Assembly: GCF_002803605.1 (NCBI RefSeq)
Contig: NZ_PHRG01000009.1
Location: forward strand, 1 to 64,000
Direction of reading: 5' to 3'
Source: Acinetobacter pseudolwoffii
Lineage (GTDB): Bacteria > Pseudomonadota > Gammaproteobacteria > Pseudomonadales > Moraxellaceae
DNA: 64,000 bases
The position numbers were made by a program, and so were the translations under genes. This document shows, one piece after another, positions 37,301 through 45,648 of the stretch (the first letter of the stretch is position 1; every line of letters begins with the position of its first letter). Under the pieces are notes generated by a model that was given only the letters and a program-made list of their open reading frames with translations, did no database searches and was not told where the DNA came from.

Positions 37301-37481
37301 CTTCTTTGGCACTGGCACCCGGCCAGTAGGTCTGGATCACCATCACTTTAAAGGTAAAAGGCGGATCTTCACTTTGCGACAGCTGGGAATAGGACACGAT
37401 GCCAATCAGCCCGAGCAGGATCATAAAATACAGTACTAGTCCCTTATTCTTTAAAGCCCATTCCGACAGGTTAAAGTTCAT
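34344..37481 (-). CDS. RND-family efflux pump inner-membrane transporter
   Basis: 1045 residues, standard RND length, with twelve membrane helices in the 1+5+1+5 order and two large periplasmic loops. The proton-relay aspartates are in LGLLVDDAIIAIEMM on helix 4. GTIALSGMIMRNSLILIDQI marks helix 11. Hydrophobe/amphiphile exporters of the AcrB/VexF/TriC kind share these. It follows the adaptor gene by 2 bases. No outer-membrane factor is encoded nearby, so it would borrow one (as AcrAB does with TolC). Confidence 0.93.
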   Translation of the reverse strand: MNFNLSEWALKNKGLVLYFMILLGLIGIVSYSQLSQSEDPPFTFKVMVIQTYWPGASAKEVSLQVTDRIEKELMTTGQYDRIMAYSRPGESMVTFIAKDSLASKDVADVWYNVRKKVSDIRHELPQGVQGPFFNDEFGDTFGNIYVLKGKDFDYATLKEYADRLQLQLQRVKDVAKVDLIGLQDQKIWIEISNTKAIQLGVPVSAIQQALQQQNAMTHAGFFETGSDRIQVRVSGALNSIEELQQLPLLINGKTIQLGDVAEIYRGFSDPAQPRMRFMAENGIGIAVSMRKGGDILALGKHLEQEFARLQKTLPLGMELQKVSDQPVAVKRSINEFMKVLAEAVIIVLLVSFFSLGFRTGLVVAFSIPLVLAMTFAGMHLFDVGLHKISLGALILALGLLVDDAIIAIEMMAIKMEQGYSRLEAAGFTWKTTAFPMLTGTLITAAGFLPIATAASSTGEYTRSIFQVVTIALLMSWIAAVLFVPYLGDKLLPNFNKDLIQKAPWYQRLWARLRKQPEPQPVVHHAGEQHDPYQTRFYQGFRRWVNTCVTYRKTVITATVGIFILSILMFKLVPQQFFPPSNRAEILVDLKLEEGASLKATEAAVKKVEAFLSKQQGIDNYVAYVGIGSPRFYLPLDQQLPQTSFAQFVVLASSLEDRNEIRQSLSDQIRLLLPEVRTRVSLLENGPPVGYPLQFRVSGEDLGLVREWAQKVAATVGENPNTTNVHLDWGEPSKVIKLEIDQDRARQLGVSSSELANVLNSSILGAGIDQYREKRELIEIRLRGAQAERVEVASLASLAVPTETGTSVPLAQLAKIEYSFEEGLIWHRNRLPTITVRADIRSKLQPATVVNELKEPLEKIRAELPNGYLLQVGGTVEESARGQNSVNAGMPLFLAVVMTLLMIQLKSISRAFIVFLTAPLGIIGVVLFLLIFNKPFGFVAMLGTIALSGMIMRNSLILIDQIEQDIQAGESQWDAIINATVRRCRPIILTALAAVLAMIPLSRSIFFGPMAVAIMGGLIVATLLTLFFLPALYAQWFKVKKSLNSV

Positions 37482-37483
37482 AT

Positions 37484-38587
37484 TTAACTCCCTGCCTGAA
37501 CGGTCACAGGACGATTTTCACGATTAATCGGATTGATTTTTTGCTGGTCACGCAGCAAATGTACGCCGCCAATCACCACATAATCTTCCGCTTTCAGGCC
37601 ACTGAGTACCGGTACGCTATCGCGACCATAAGCCCCTAAAGTCACCGGGACTTTGTGTACAGTATGATCCGGCTTGACCAGCATCACATAGGCTTGTTGA
37701 TCTGTGGCTGAGACACTGGACAGCGGTACACTGAGCCTATTGTCCCGGCTGTGCTGGAAAAACACCCGGGCACTTTGTCCGAGCTGGATCTGAGCATTGC
37801 CTTCGCGCAGTGAGACTTTTACTCTAAATGTTCTCGATTGGTCTGCGGCTGGTGATATTTCACGGACAAAGGCACTAAATTTTTCTTCTGGTTTGGACCA
37901 TAAAGTCACCGTGGCAGGCTGTCCGACCTTGACCTCTGAAATGGCCTGTTCCGGCACGCCAATCACCACTTCACGCTCACCGGAAATGGCTAACTCATAT
38001 ACCGCTTGCCCGGCTGCGACCACCTGACCCGTTTCGATATTGCGTGCCGTGATCACGCCATTTTTAGTGGCAATCAGCTGGTTATAAGTGGTCTGGTTTT
38101 TGGCAGTATCATAATTGGATTGCGCCTGTTTCAGACTCGACTGTGCAGCTTTATATTGATTATCGATGGCATCATATTGCGAGCGACTCACGGCATTGAC
38201 CGGTAACAGCTGCTTGAAACGCTGTAGTTCATCCTGAGCAATTTTACTGGCAGACTGCGCGTTTTCCAGCTGGGCACGTGCCGCATTCAGCTGCAACTGG
38301 GCATCTTTTACATCCAGTGTGGCCAGCACCTGTCCGACTTTGACTTGGTCCCCGACATCGACGAAGCGCTGGGTCACCTGTCCCGCTACCCGAAAGGCCA
38401 GTGCTGTTTGCTGACGCGCCTGCACATCGCCGGCATAACTTTTCAGTTCATGCTGTGAAGTGCTCGGTGTGGTCACCATGACAAAGGGAATTTCCTGTTC
38501 TGCGGCGATTGTATCTTTACTGCATCCATTTAAGGTCACACTGCAAAGCATCATCATGCCAGCCAACACGCTGTAAATCCTGCTCAT
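37484..38587 (-). CDS. RND efflux periplasmic adaptor lipoprotein
   Basis: 367 residues from ATG 38587. The lipoprotein signal ends in TLNGC with lipidation at C22. Then come a lipoyl/barrel-sandwich part (YAGDVQARQQTALAFRVAGQ), an alpha-hairpin coiled coil (about 95-165, rich in LQLNAARAQLENAQSA-type repeats), a second lipoyl half (ATKNGVITARNIETGQVV) and a beta-barrel. It links the transporter to an outer-membrane channel. The TetR gene is divergent, and a candidate operator lies 76 bases upstream of this gene. Confidence 0.92.
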   Translation of the reverse strand: MSRIYSVLAGMMMLCSVTLNGCSKDTIAAEQEIPFVMVTTPSTSQHELKSYAGDVQARQQTALAFRVAGQVTQRFVDVGDQVKVGQVLATLDVKDAQLQLNAARAQLENAQSASKIAQDELQRFKQLLPVNAVSRSQYDAIDNQYKAAQSSLKQAQSNYDTAKNQTTYNQLIATKNGVITARNIETGQVVAAGQAVYELAISGEREVVIGVPEQAISEVKVGQPATVTLWSKPEEKFSAFVREISPAADQSRTFRVKVSLREGNAQIQLGQSARVFFQHSRDNRLSVPLSSVSATDQQAYVMLVKPDHTVHKVPVTLGAYGRDSVPVLSGLKAEDYVVIGGVHLLRDQQKINPINRENRPVTVQAGS

Positions 38588-38662
38588 CTTATTCGCTCTT
38601 ATCTGATCATCTTTTTTCGGGCAAACTATGCTGATATATTGAATTGCTTGTTTTTTAATTAA

Positions 38663-38678
38663 TATACCACCCGGTACA
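38663..38678. promoter_or_regulatory. Candidate TetR operator TATACC-ACCC-GGTACA
   Basis: An inverted repeat in the divergent gap between the adaptor and TetR genes: TATACC (38663-38668) and GGTACA (38673-38678) pair at five of six positions. The core TACCacccGGTA recurs as a better palindrome at 42363-42380. Confidence 0.55.
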
Positions 38679-38735
38679 CTAATTACAACAGAACCCTCAA
38701 AGCAATGACCAAGTTGACTTTTTTTGGAAGAAATT

Positions 38736-39359
38736 GTGCAAATACCTGTAGGACGACCGAAAGATCTGGAGAAACGCCAACGCATCCTGAGCGCGGCCAA
38801 AGCGCTATTTTTAGCGCATGGTTATCATGCCTCCAGCATGAACCAGATTGCCCGTGAAGCAGGGGTGAGCAAACTGACGGTCTATAACCATTTTCAGGAC
38901 AAGGCGACGCTGTTCAGCTGTGCCATTGAAGATACCTGTGAAGCCATTCTGCATGAGCATCCGCAGGTCTTGCAGCCAAGCAGTGACTTTGCTCAGGAAT
39001 TTTATCGGGCCTGTTTACGCGCTTTGAATATTATTAGCCTGCCTGAAGCCATCAAACTGGACCTATTACTCATGGAGCTGGCCTCGCAGCAAAGCCCGCT
39101 GGCAGAGCAGTTTTATCAGGCCTCGCATGCCAAACTGGAGGCGGTCTGGCATGATTTCTTTGCGCTGGCGCAGCACTACCAGTTTATTCAGGTCGATCGA
39201 CCCGAGAAACAGACCGAACTGATCGTGTCCCTATTGACCGGAACACGTCATCAAAAAATCCTGCTCGGACTTACAGCTCCGCCCTCCAGTACAGAACAGC
39301 AGCAGATCATTAATCAGGCGATTGAATTGTTTATGCTGAAATATGCCATTGCTGATTAA
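38736..39359 (+). CDS. TetR-family transcriptional regulator
   Basis: 207 residues from GTG 38736, with GGAAG 5 bases upstream. A TTG at 38724 gives a longer form. The N-terminal HTH is RILSAAKALFLAHGYHASSM followed by NQIAREAGVSKLTVYNHFQDK. The C-terminal ligand domain includes EAIKLDLLLMELASQQSPLA. It resembles AcrR-like local repressors. Divergent from the RND operon, it probably represses that operon and itself. Confidence 0.9.
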   Translation: MQIPVGRPKDLEKRQRILSAAKALFLAHGYHASSMNQIAREAGVSKLTVYNHFQDKATLFSCAIEDTCEAILHEHPQVLQPSSDFAQEFYRACLRALNIISLPEAIKLDLLLMELASQQSPLAEQFYQASHAKLEAVWHDFFALAQHYQFIQVDRPEKQTELIVSLLTGTRHQKILLGLTAPPSSTEQQQIINQAIELFMLKYAIAD

Positions 39360-39509
39360 ATTCCTTCTGATCGCTTGAGTGCTGGCGACAGGATACTGGC
39401 TAAAATTTGCTAAAAAAACCGCAAAATATCTGCAACTTTTGTCTGTAAAGGACTTGGATTGTCCTACAGTCGCGGTATAGTCAAAGCAAGCATTTAAGGG
39501 AATATAAAA

Positions 39510-42194
39510 ATGATTCAACAAATTGATGCACCACTACGCGAAGACGTACGCTTACTGGGTAATTTGCTGGGGGAAACCTTAAAATTACATGCGGGGCAGG
39601 ATTTGTTTAATCAGATTGAGCAGATTCGTGCTTTATCTAAAGGCGCACGTGATGGACAGGTCGAAGCAGAAAAACAGCTAGAACAATTATTTTTGAGTCT
39701 GGAAGATGCGGAAATCCTGCCTCTAACCCGTGCCTTTACCCATTTTTTGAACTTTGCCAATATTGCCGAACAATATCATGTGGTGCGTCGTCGTCGCCAA
39801 AGCGAATTCGATGACACGGCAGAATCCCCTAATCCTCTGGTACCGTTATTTGAAAAATTTAAACAGCAGGAGATTTCTGCCGACACGCTGTACCAGCAAA
39901 TCTGTGAATTAAAAATTGAACTGGTACTGACCGCGCATCCGACAGAAGTCAGCCGCCGCACCCTGATCCAGAAATATGATGGTATCAATAATGCCCTGTC
40001 CAAATTCGATCAGCAGAAACTCACGCCGCGTGAACGTCAGGCGGTGTTGGCAGATCTGAAACAGCTGATTAGCTCGGCCTGGCAAACCGATGAAATTCGT
40101 CAGCATCGTCCGACCCCGATCGATGAAGCCAAATGGGGCTTTACGACCATTGAACAGACCCTGTGGAATGCAGTCCCGAAATTTATCCGGGAACTAAATG
40201 ACATGGTCGAACAACAATGCGGCCAGAACCTGCCCTTAAATATTGCACCGGTACGTTTTGCTTCCTGGATGGGTGGTGACCGCGATGGCAACCCGAATGT
40301 TACCCATAATGTGACGCAAGAAGTGCTGTGGCTGTCACGCTGGAAAGCTGCCGATCTGTATTTACGCGATATTGAGAACCTGCGCTGGGAACTCTCCATT
40401 CAGCAATGTAGTACGGAAATCTCCGAGGCATTGGGTCTGGATCATCCGGAACCCTACCGTGAATATTTACGTGACACCCGTAGCCGCCTGAAAGCGACCC
40501 GACACTGGCTGGCAGAAAAATTAAAGGGCAATGATGCCGATGATAGTTTAGTCATTAAAAGTAAAGATGAGCTATTACAGCCACTATTGACCTGCTATCG
40601 CTCCTTAATGCACTGCAATCTGGCCGAAATTGCCAATGGCAGCCTGCTGGACTTTATTTACCGGGTCAACAGCTTTGGAATTGAGTTACTGAAACTGGAT
40701 ATTCGTCAGGAATCAGGTCGTCACCGTCAGGCAATCTCGGCGATTACTGAATATTTAGGGCTGGGAAATTTTGACACCTGGACCGAACAGGCACGTCAAA
40801 ACTTTTTACTGCAAGAATTGCAAAGCAAACGTCCCTTGCTCCCAAAACATCTGAATGAACCAGCCGGCAGTCTGATTCAGCATCCGGATGTACAGGAAGT
40901 CTTTGCCACCATGCGCACCCTCGCAGAACAGCCAAGTGAGTCTCTGGGTGCCTATATTATTTCCATGGCGGAATATCCAAGTGATGTGCTGGCAGTATTG
41001 CTTCTACAAAAAGAAGCGGGTATCAAGCACGCATTACGAGTGGTACCGCTGTTTGAAACCCTCAAAGATCTGGACGGTGCAGCCGAGACCATGTCGACCC
41101 TGTTCAATATGCATTGGTATAAACAGCATATTCAGGGCAAGCATGAAGTGATGATTGGCTATTCGGATTCAGCCAAGGACGCCGGTTTTATGTCGGCCAA
41201 CTGGGCGCAGTACCGTGCCCAGGAAGAACTGACGACGATTGCCCAGCAACATGGCGTTCAGCTGACCCTGTTCCATGGCCGTGGCGGTTCGATCAGCCGT
41301 GGCGGTGCGCCAACCCAGCAAGCCTTGTTCTCACAGCCACCGGGGTCGATTTCAGGCACGATTCGGGTGACTGAACAGGGCGAAATGATCCGCTTTAAAT
41401 TCGGACTGGAAGAAATTGCCCTGCAAAATCTGGAAATTTATACCGCTGCGACCTTAGAAGCAACCTTGCTCCCGCCACCCGAGCCAAAACAGGAATGGCG
41501 CGACTTGATGCATCAAATGACCGAACTCTCGGTTCAGGTCTATCGCCAGACCGTGCGGGAAAACCCGCACTTTGTCAAATACCTGCGCACTGTCACTCCG
41601 GAACTTGAACTGCAAATGTTGCCGCTGGGTTCACGGCCGGCGAAACGTAAAGTCAGTGGCGGGATTGAATCCTTGCGTGCGATTCCGTGGGTATTTGCCT
41701 GGACCCAGATTCGTCTGATGTTACCTGCTTGGCTGGGTACCGGTGCCGCGCTGAATAAAGTACTGGATCAGGGGCAACGGGCGGTACTCGATGAGATGCT
41801 GGCAGAGTGGCCATATTTTCAGACCCTGATTGATATGCTGGAAATGGTGCTGTCCAAAGCCGATGCACATGTGGCCCTGTACTATGAATCACATTTAACT
41901 CAAGATGAAGATCTCAAAGTACTCGGCACAGAGCTGCGCCAGCGTTTGCAGGATGCTGTACAGACCTTGCTGACGTTAAAGGGTGAATCCAAATTGCTCA
42001 GCAGCAACGGCGTCCTGGATCAATCCATGAAAGTCCGTAAACCGTATTTGCTACCACTACATTTGCTGCAAGCCGAGCTGATGAAACGTCGTCGTCTCTA
42101 TCTGCAACAGCAGCAAGCTGAAAATACTCCGGTGGATCATGCCCTGATGGTCAGTATTGCCGGAATTGCTGCGGGTTTACGCAATACCGGTTAA
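39510..42194 (+). CDS. ppc: Phosphoenolpyruvate carboxylase
   Basis: 894 residues, the usual bacterial length. The catalytic histidine is in VLTAHPTEVSRRTL (about 138-151). GYSDSAKDAGFMSANW and FHGRGGSISRGG are the other signature loops, and the C-terminus ends RNTG as in most members. It carboxylates PEP to oxaloacetate to refill the TCA cycle. AAGGGA precedes the ATG, and it has its own terminator. Confidence 0.97.
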   Translation: MIQQIDAPLREDVRLLGNLLGETLKLHAGQDLFNQIEQIRALSKGARDGQVEAEKQLEQLFLSLEDAEILPLTRAFTHFLNFANIAEQYHVVRRRRQSEFDDTAESPNPLVPLFEKFKQQEISADTLYQQICELKIELVLTAHPTEVSRRTLIQKYDGINNALSKFDQQKLTPRERQAVLADLKQLISSAWQTDEIRQHRPTPIDEAKWGFTTIEQTLWNAVPKFIRELNDMVEQQCGQNLPLNIAPVRFASWMGGDRDGNPNVTHNVTQEVLWLSRWKAADLYLRDIENLRWELSIQQCSTEISEALGLDHPEPYREYLRDTRSRLKATRHWLAEKLKGNDADDSLVIKSKDELLQPLLTCYRSLMHCNLAEIANGSLLDFIYRVNSFGIELLKLDIRQESGRHRQAISAITEYLGLGNFDTWTEQARQNFLLQELQSKRPLLPKHLNEPAGSLIQHPDVQEVFATMRTLAEQPSESLGAYIISMAEYPSDVLAVLLLQKEAGIKHALRVVPLFETLKDLDGAAETMSTLFNMHWYKQHIQGKHEVMIGYSDSAKDAGFMSANWAQYRAQEELTTIAQQHGVQLTLFHGRGGSISRGGAPTQQALFSQPPGSISGTIRVTEQGEMIRFKFGLEEIALQNLEIYTAATLEATLLPPPEPKQEWRDLMHQMTELSVQVYRQTVRENPHFVKYLRTVTPELELQMLPLGSRPAKRKVSGGIESLRAIPWVFAWTQIRLMLPAWLGTGAALNKVLDQGQRAVLDEMLAEWPYFQTLIDMLEMVLSKADAHVALYYESHLTQDEDLKVLGTELRQRLQDAVQTLLTLKGESKLLSSNGVLDQSMKVRKPYLLPLHLLQAELMKRRRLYLQQQQAENTPVDHALMVSIAGIAAGLRNTG

Positions 42195-42210
42195 TCCAAA
42201 CAGACTGTTT

Positions 42211-42242
42211 AAAAGCACATCTTCGCGATGTGCTTTTTTATT
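42211..42242 (+). terminator. Terminator after ppc
   Basis: AAAAGCACATC (42211-42221) pairs with GATGTGCTTTT (42227-42237), followed by TTTA. Confidence 0.9.
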
Positions 42243-42362
42243 GAGCAGTCAATAGCCAAGAAATATTTTATTTTATATAGTAAATCAGATTTATTTATAC
42301 ATAGCCCTATTGATTATAAGAAATTAATCTACTGATTTCACTTTAGTTTTAACTCAAAATTC

Positions 42363-42380
42363 TTTTACCACCCGGTAAAA
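42363..42380. promoter_or_regulatory. Perfect palindrome TTTTACC-ACCC-GGTAAAA upstream of permease
   Basis: Seven-base arms (42363-42369 and 42374-42380) around ACCC, about 110 bases before the RutG-like gene. The 10-base core ACCACCCGGT is identical to that of the site at 38663-38678 beside the TetR gene, suggesting a common or related repressor. Confidence 0.5.
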
Positions 42381-42490
42381 TATTAAATAAAGTCATAGAA
42401 TTAATTTGAACAAAAATTTTGTTTAAGTGATTAAATCTTCTAAAGAACAAGAGTATGATGTGCACAATTTATCTTTCGAGTGCTCATTTT

Positions 42491-43786
42491 ATGTCCAGTT
42501 GGTTTCCCAAATGGCGCCCTTATGAGGGCAGCATCGATGCACGCCCAGTAGGTACCGCAGAGTATTTGCCACCCGCACAAACGGTCGTTTTGGGTGTACA
42601 ACATGCTTTTGCCATGTTTGGCGCGACTGTACTGGCACCTTTTTTAATGGGCTTTGACCCTAACCTGGCCATTTTAATGTCAGGGATTTGTACCATCCTG
42701 TTCTTTCTGATTACCGGTGGCCGGGTTCCAAGTTATTTAGGTTCAAGCTTTGCCTTTATTGGTGTGGTCATCGCGGCAACCGGTTATGCCGGTGGTGGTG
42801 GACTCAACCCCAATATTGGCGTCGCAGCCGGCGGTATTATTGCCTGTGGTATCTTCTATGCCCTGATGGGTTTTCTGGTCATGGCGACCGGCACGCGCTG
42901 GATTGAAAAGCTGATGCCACCGGTGGTGACCGGTGCCGTAGTGATGATCATTGGTCTAAACCTGGCGCCGGTGACGGTAAAAAGCGTGATGGGCAACACC
43001 TTTAATATGTGGATGTCTCTGGTTACCGTCATGTGTATGGGCTCAATTGCCGTCTTTACCAAGGGTTTGCTACAACGCCTGCTATTATTGGTGGGGCTAT
43101 TATTGGCCTATCTGATCTATTTCGTGCTCAGCAATATTATGGGTTATGGCACTGCAATCAATTTCCTGCCCATTCAGCAAGCCGCCTGGTTCGGGTTACC
43201 GACCTTCCACGCACCGACTTTTGAAGTCAATGCCATGTTGATCATTGCACCGATTGCACTGATTTTGGTGGCTGAAAATCTGGGACATATCAAAGCGGTA
43301 GGCGCGATGACCGGAGAGAATCTGGATCCGCATATTGGTAAAGCCTTTGTTGCAGATGGTGTTGCAACCACTCTGGCAGGCGGTGTGGGTGCCCCGGGCA
43401 TGACCACCTACGGTGAAAATATTGGGGTCATGGCCGTAACACGGGTTTATTCGACCATCATTTTTGCAGTGGCTGGTGTCTTTGCGATCTTCCTGGGTTT
43501 ATCACCCAAGTTTGGGGCGGTGATTCATACCATTCCCACCGCGATTCTGACCGGTGCTTCGATTGTGGTCTTTGGTTTGATTACCATTGCCGGTGCCAAA
43601 ATCTGGATTGAAAATAAAGTCGATTTCTCGCAAAACAAAAACCTGATGGTGGCTGCAGTGACCATTATTTTAGGTACCGGTGATTTTGCCCTGACATTTG
43701 GCAGTTTTAATCTGGGTGGTATTGGTACGGCAACTTTTGCCGCATTAATCCTGAACTGGTTCTTTAGTCTGGCCGATAAAAAATAA
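42491..43786 (+). CDS. NCS2-family pyrimidine permease, RutG-like
   Basis: 431 residues from ATG 42491, with about 14 membrane segments. It follows E. coli RutG closely from memory: PAQTVVLGVQHAFAMFGATV, GGRVPSYLGSSFAFIGVVIA, GTRWIEKLMPPVVTGAVVMI and the NCS2 signature LVAENLGHIKAVGAMTGENL. The chosen start aligns with RutG's FPHW-like N-terminus. An earlier ATG at 42455 adds 12 residues. It should import uracil or another nucleobase by proton symport. No rutA-F genes are nearby. Confidence 0.9.
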   Translation: MSSWFPKWRPYEGSIDARPVGTAEYLPPAQTVVLGVQHAFAMFGATVLAPFLMGFDPNLAILMSGICTILFFLITGGRVPSYLGSSFAFIGVVIAATGYAGGGGLNPNIGVAAGGIIACGIFYALMGFLVMATGTRWIEKLMPPVVTGAVVMIIGLNLAPVTVKSVMGNTFNMWMSLVTVMCMGSIAVFTKGLLQRLLLLVGLLLAYLIYFVLSNIMGYGTAINFLPIQQAAWFGLPTFHAPTFEVNAMLIIAPIALILVAENLGHIKAVGAMTGENLDPHIGKAFVADGVATTLAGGVGAPGMTTYGENIGVMAVTRVYSTIIFAVAGVFAIFLGLSPKFGAVIHTIPTAILTGASIVVFGLITIAGAKIWIENKVDFSQNKNLMVAAVTIILGTGDFALTFGSFNLGGIGTATFAALILNWFFSLADKK

Positions 43787-43806
43787 AACTCGAAATAAAA
43801 GTATTG

Positions 43807-43831
43807 AGCAGCCGAATGGCTGCTTTTTTTA
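43807..43831 (+). terminator. Terminator after the permease gene
   Basis: AGCAGCC (43807-43813) pairs with GGCTGCT (43818-43824), followed by a T-run. Confidence 0.85.
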
Positions 43832-43863
43832 TCTTTGTATTTTTCAACTTTGCGATTAAAGAA

Positions 43864-43890
43864 ATGAAAAGAAGCCCCGCAAGGCTTCTG
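43864..43890 (-). terminator. Terminator after the chorismate mutase gene
   Basis: AGAAGCC (43870-43876) pairs with GGCTTCT (43883-43889). The minus strand continues TTTTC. Confidence 0.7.
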
Positions 43891-43907
43891 TTAAAGCACA
43901 AGTCTGG

Positions 43908-44195
43908 TTAAGGGCGAAACTCTTTCAATTCACGTTGAATGAAATAATGAAACATTTCACGATACAGATGTTCAATAAATTCCTGATCGACGCCCTGCTG
44001 CTGCGCCAGTGCTCTGACATGTTCTACAATCTGCTCCATACGTTCCGGTGACTGTAAATCGGTTTCAGTTTTTTTAAAACGGGTGGTTTGATCAACATAA
44101 AATTGACGCGCAGCGATCAGCTCAACTAAAGCTGTATCAATGGCATCGATCTGTTGACGTGCATGTTCTAATGATTCAGCTTTGATCTTTTCCAT
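43908..44195 (-). CDS. Monofunctional chorismate mutase, AroQ type
   Basis: 95 residues, all-helical. ARQQIDAIDTALVELIAAR is the first helix with the conserved arginine and aspartate; RFKKTETDLQSPERMEQIVEH follows (given in part), then EFIEHLYREMFHYFIQREL. This is the AroQ fold that rearranges chorismate to prephenate. Stand-alone members also occur in other pathways (isochorismate-pyruvate lyase), so the exact reaction is not certain. Its start overlaps the end of the upstream gene by 20 bases. Confidence 0.8.
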   Translation of the reverse strand: MEKIKAESLEHARQQIDAIDTALVELIAARQFYVDQTTRFKKTETDLQSPERMEQIVEHVRALAQQQGVDQEFIEHLYREMFHYFIQRELKEFRP

Positions 44196-45498
44196 GTTTT
44201 TTCAATTCACTTTCAGTTTGATTATTACTCTTATACTTTTCTTCTAACACATTACTGAAAATACTTTCAATCATCCAGACCCGATATAAGCTATTAAATG
44301 TATAACTTTGATCATCGATGCGCAGTTCCAGTACCGGAAAGTTCGGCTGCGACTTCATTTCACAGAGCATATCATTGTCCTGCAACTTGGCCAGAATATC
44401 GTCCTGGCTCAGCTCGGCAATGTTGAGTTGCTGCTGCATACGCTGGAAATGCGGTGCATAGGACAAGTCTTGACCACGGGTCCAGACAGCTTGCAAGATC
44501 TGATACATGGCCTCAATGCGCTGTTCTTCAGGACAGCTATAAAATAACTGCGCCATGGGGGCAATCGCCTGTTCAGTCGGACGGCAGAACGGGGTAAATT
44601 CGACCTCAGTCCGTTTCGACAAACGCGTGGCCAGACTCCAGTCAAACTCATCCCGGCCACGGTAAGACAAAGGATAGACTTTCAGCTGGATATTATAATA
44701 ATCCGCCAGTTCTTCTTTGATATAGGCCAGCAACAACCAGGAAATCGGATCTTCCAGCGCAATATATAAATCCAGTTCCGGGTCCATCGACTGGATCTCG
44801 TTCAGCTCTTCGGCATCACTGATCAGATGCTCACGCCATTCAATATGATTGATCAGGAAAATCGGATTGCCGGTGAGCAGTTTCTGCTGCTCCAGACGCC
44901 GAGTCAGACGTAATAGGTCATCCACCGCCTGATACTGGCGGCCCCCCAAATCAAAATAGCTGGCCAGAACCGGGGTCTGGTCAAAAATGCGTTCGGGAAA
45001 ATCCTGTGGCTGATGATGGCGGCTGGCCATGGCATATAAGGTACGTAATTTTCCGGTCTGCTTTTGCCAGAGCATATGAAATACATCTTCCAGCAGATAC
45101 AGGAAATCCTGCCCGCGTAGCGGGGTGCGCCGTAAAATCAGTTCCGCCTGTTGCAAGGCTTCAGCGCTTGGCAATTCTGGCGTGTCATGAAAACTGAAAC
45201 GATGCTGTTTCGACAAGATCTTGGCATCATTAATCGTGTAATGCTGCCATTCCTCAAAAGACATCTGATTGGGGGGTTCTGCATGCGCACTGGAAATCAT
45301 CACTTTCAGCGGCTTGAGCTGCGGACTTAAAATTTCTTCGAGCTGGGGCAGCTGCTGTACCGCCAGATAGCTGTACACATCATCCAGTCTTAAATGGATA
45401 CTCAGCCCATCTTGAATAGATAACACCGTTTGACGGATTGGTTTCTGGTAAAACCAACTCGATCGGATTGGATCAAACCAACGGCGTAACAGCGACAT
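44176..45498 (-). CDS. DsbA/HCCA-isomerase-like thioredoxin-fold protein
   Basis: 440 residues from ATG 45498, with GAGG 8 bases upstream. The protein seems to be a double thioredoxin-like unit: the first half has HLRLDDVYSYLAVQQLPQLE, the second DLYIALEDPISWLLLAYIKE and YPLSYRGRDEFDWSLATRLS, both like the substrate-binding strand and helices of 2-hydroxychromene-2-carboxylate isomerase/DsbA relatives. No CxxC is present. Function unknown. It is translationally coupled to the chorismate mutase gene. Confidence 0.65.
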   Translation of the reverse strand: MSLLRRWFDPIRSSWFYQKPIRQTVLSIQDGLSIHLRLDDVYSYLAVQQLPQLEEILSPQLKPLKVMISSAHAEPPNQMSFEEWQHYTINDAKILSKQHRFSFHDTPELPSAEALQQAELILRRTPLRGQDFLYLLEDVFHMLWQKQTGKLRTLYAMASRHHQPQDFPERIFDQTPVLASYFDLGGRQYQAVDDLLRLTRRLEQQKLLTGNPIFLINHIEWREHLISDAEELNEIQSMDPELDLYIALEDPISWLLLAYIKEELADYYNIQLKVYPLSYRGRDEFDWSLATRLSKRTEVEFTPFCRPTEQAIAPMAQLFYSCPEEQRIEAMYQILQAVWTRGQDLSYAPHFQRMQQQLNIAELSQDDILAKLQDNDMLCEMKSQPNFPVLELRIDDQSYTFNSLYRVWMIESIFSNVLEEKYKSNNQTESELKKHGKDQS

Positions 45499-45648
45499 GA
45501 GATCGGCCTCGACAAGAATGACAGTGCGCAGCTCGACAAAGCTCAATCTGCGCAGAATAATCTATTTTTAAGATCGCAGAGCCAAAGCCCTGCATGGTGT
45601 AAAAACTTATATCAAGTCATAAGCAAATGTTCAATGTTTAACAATGGA

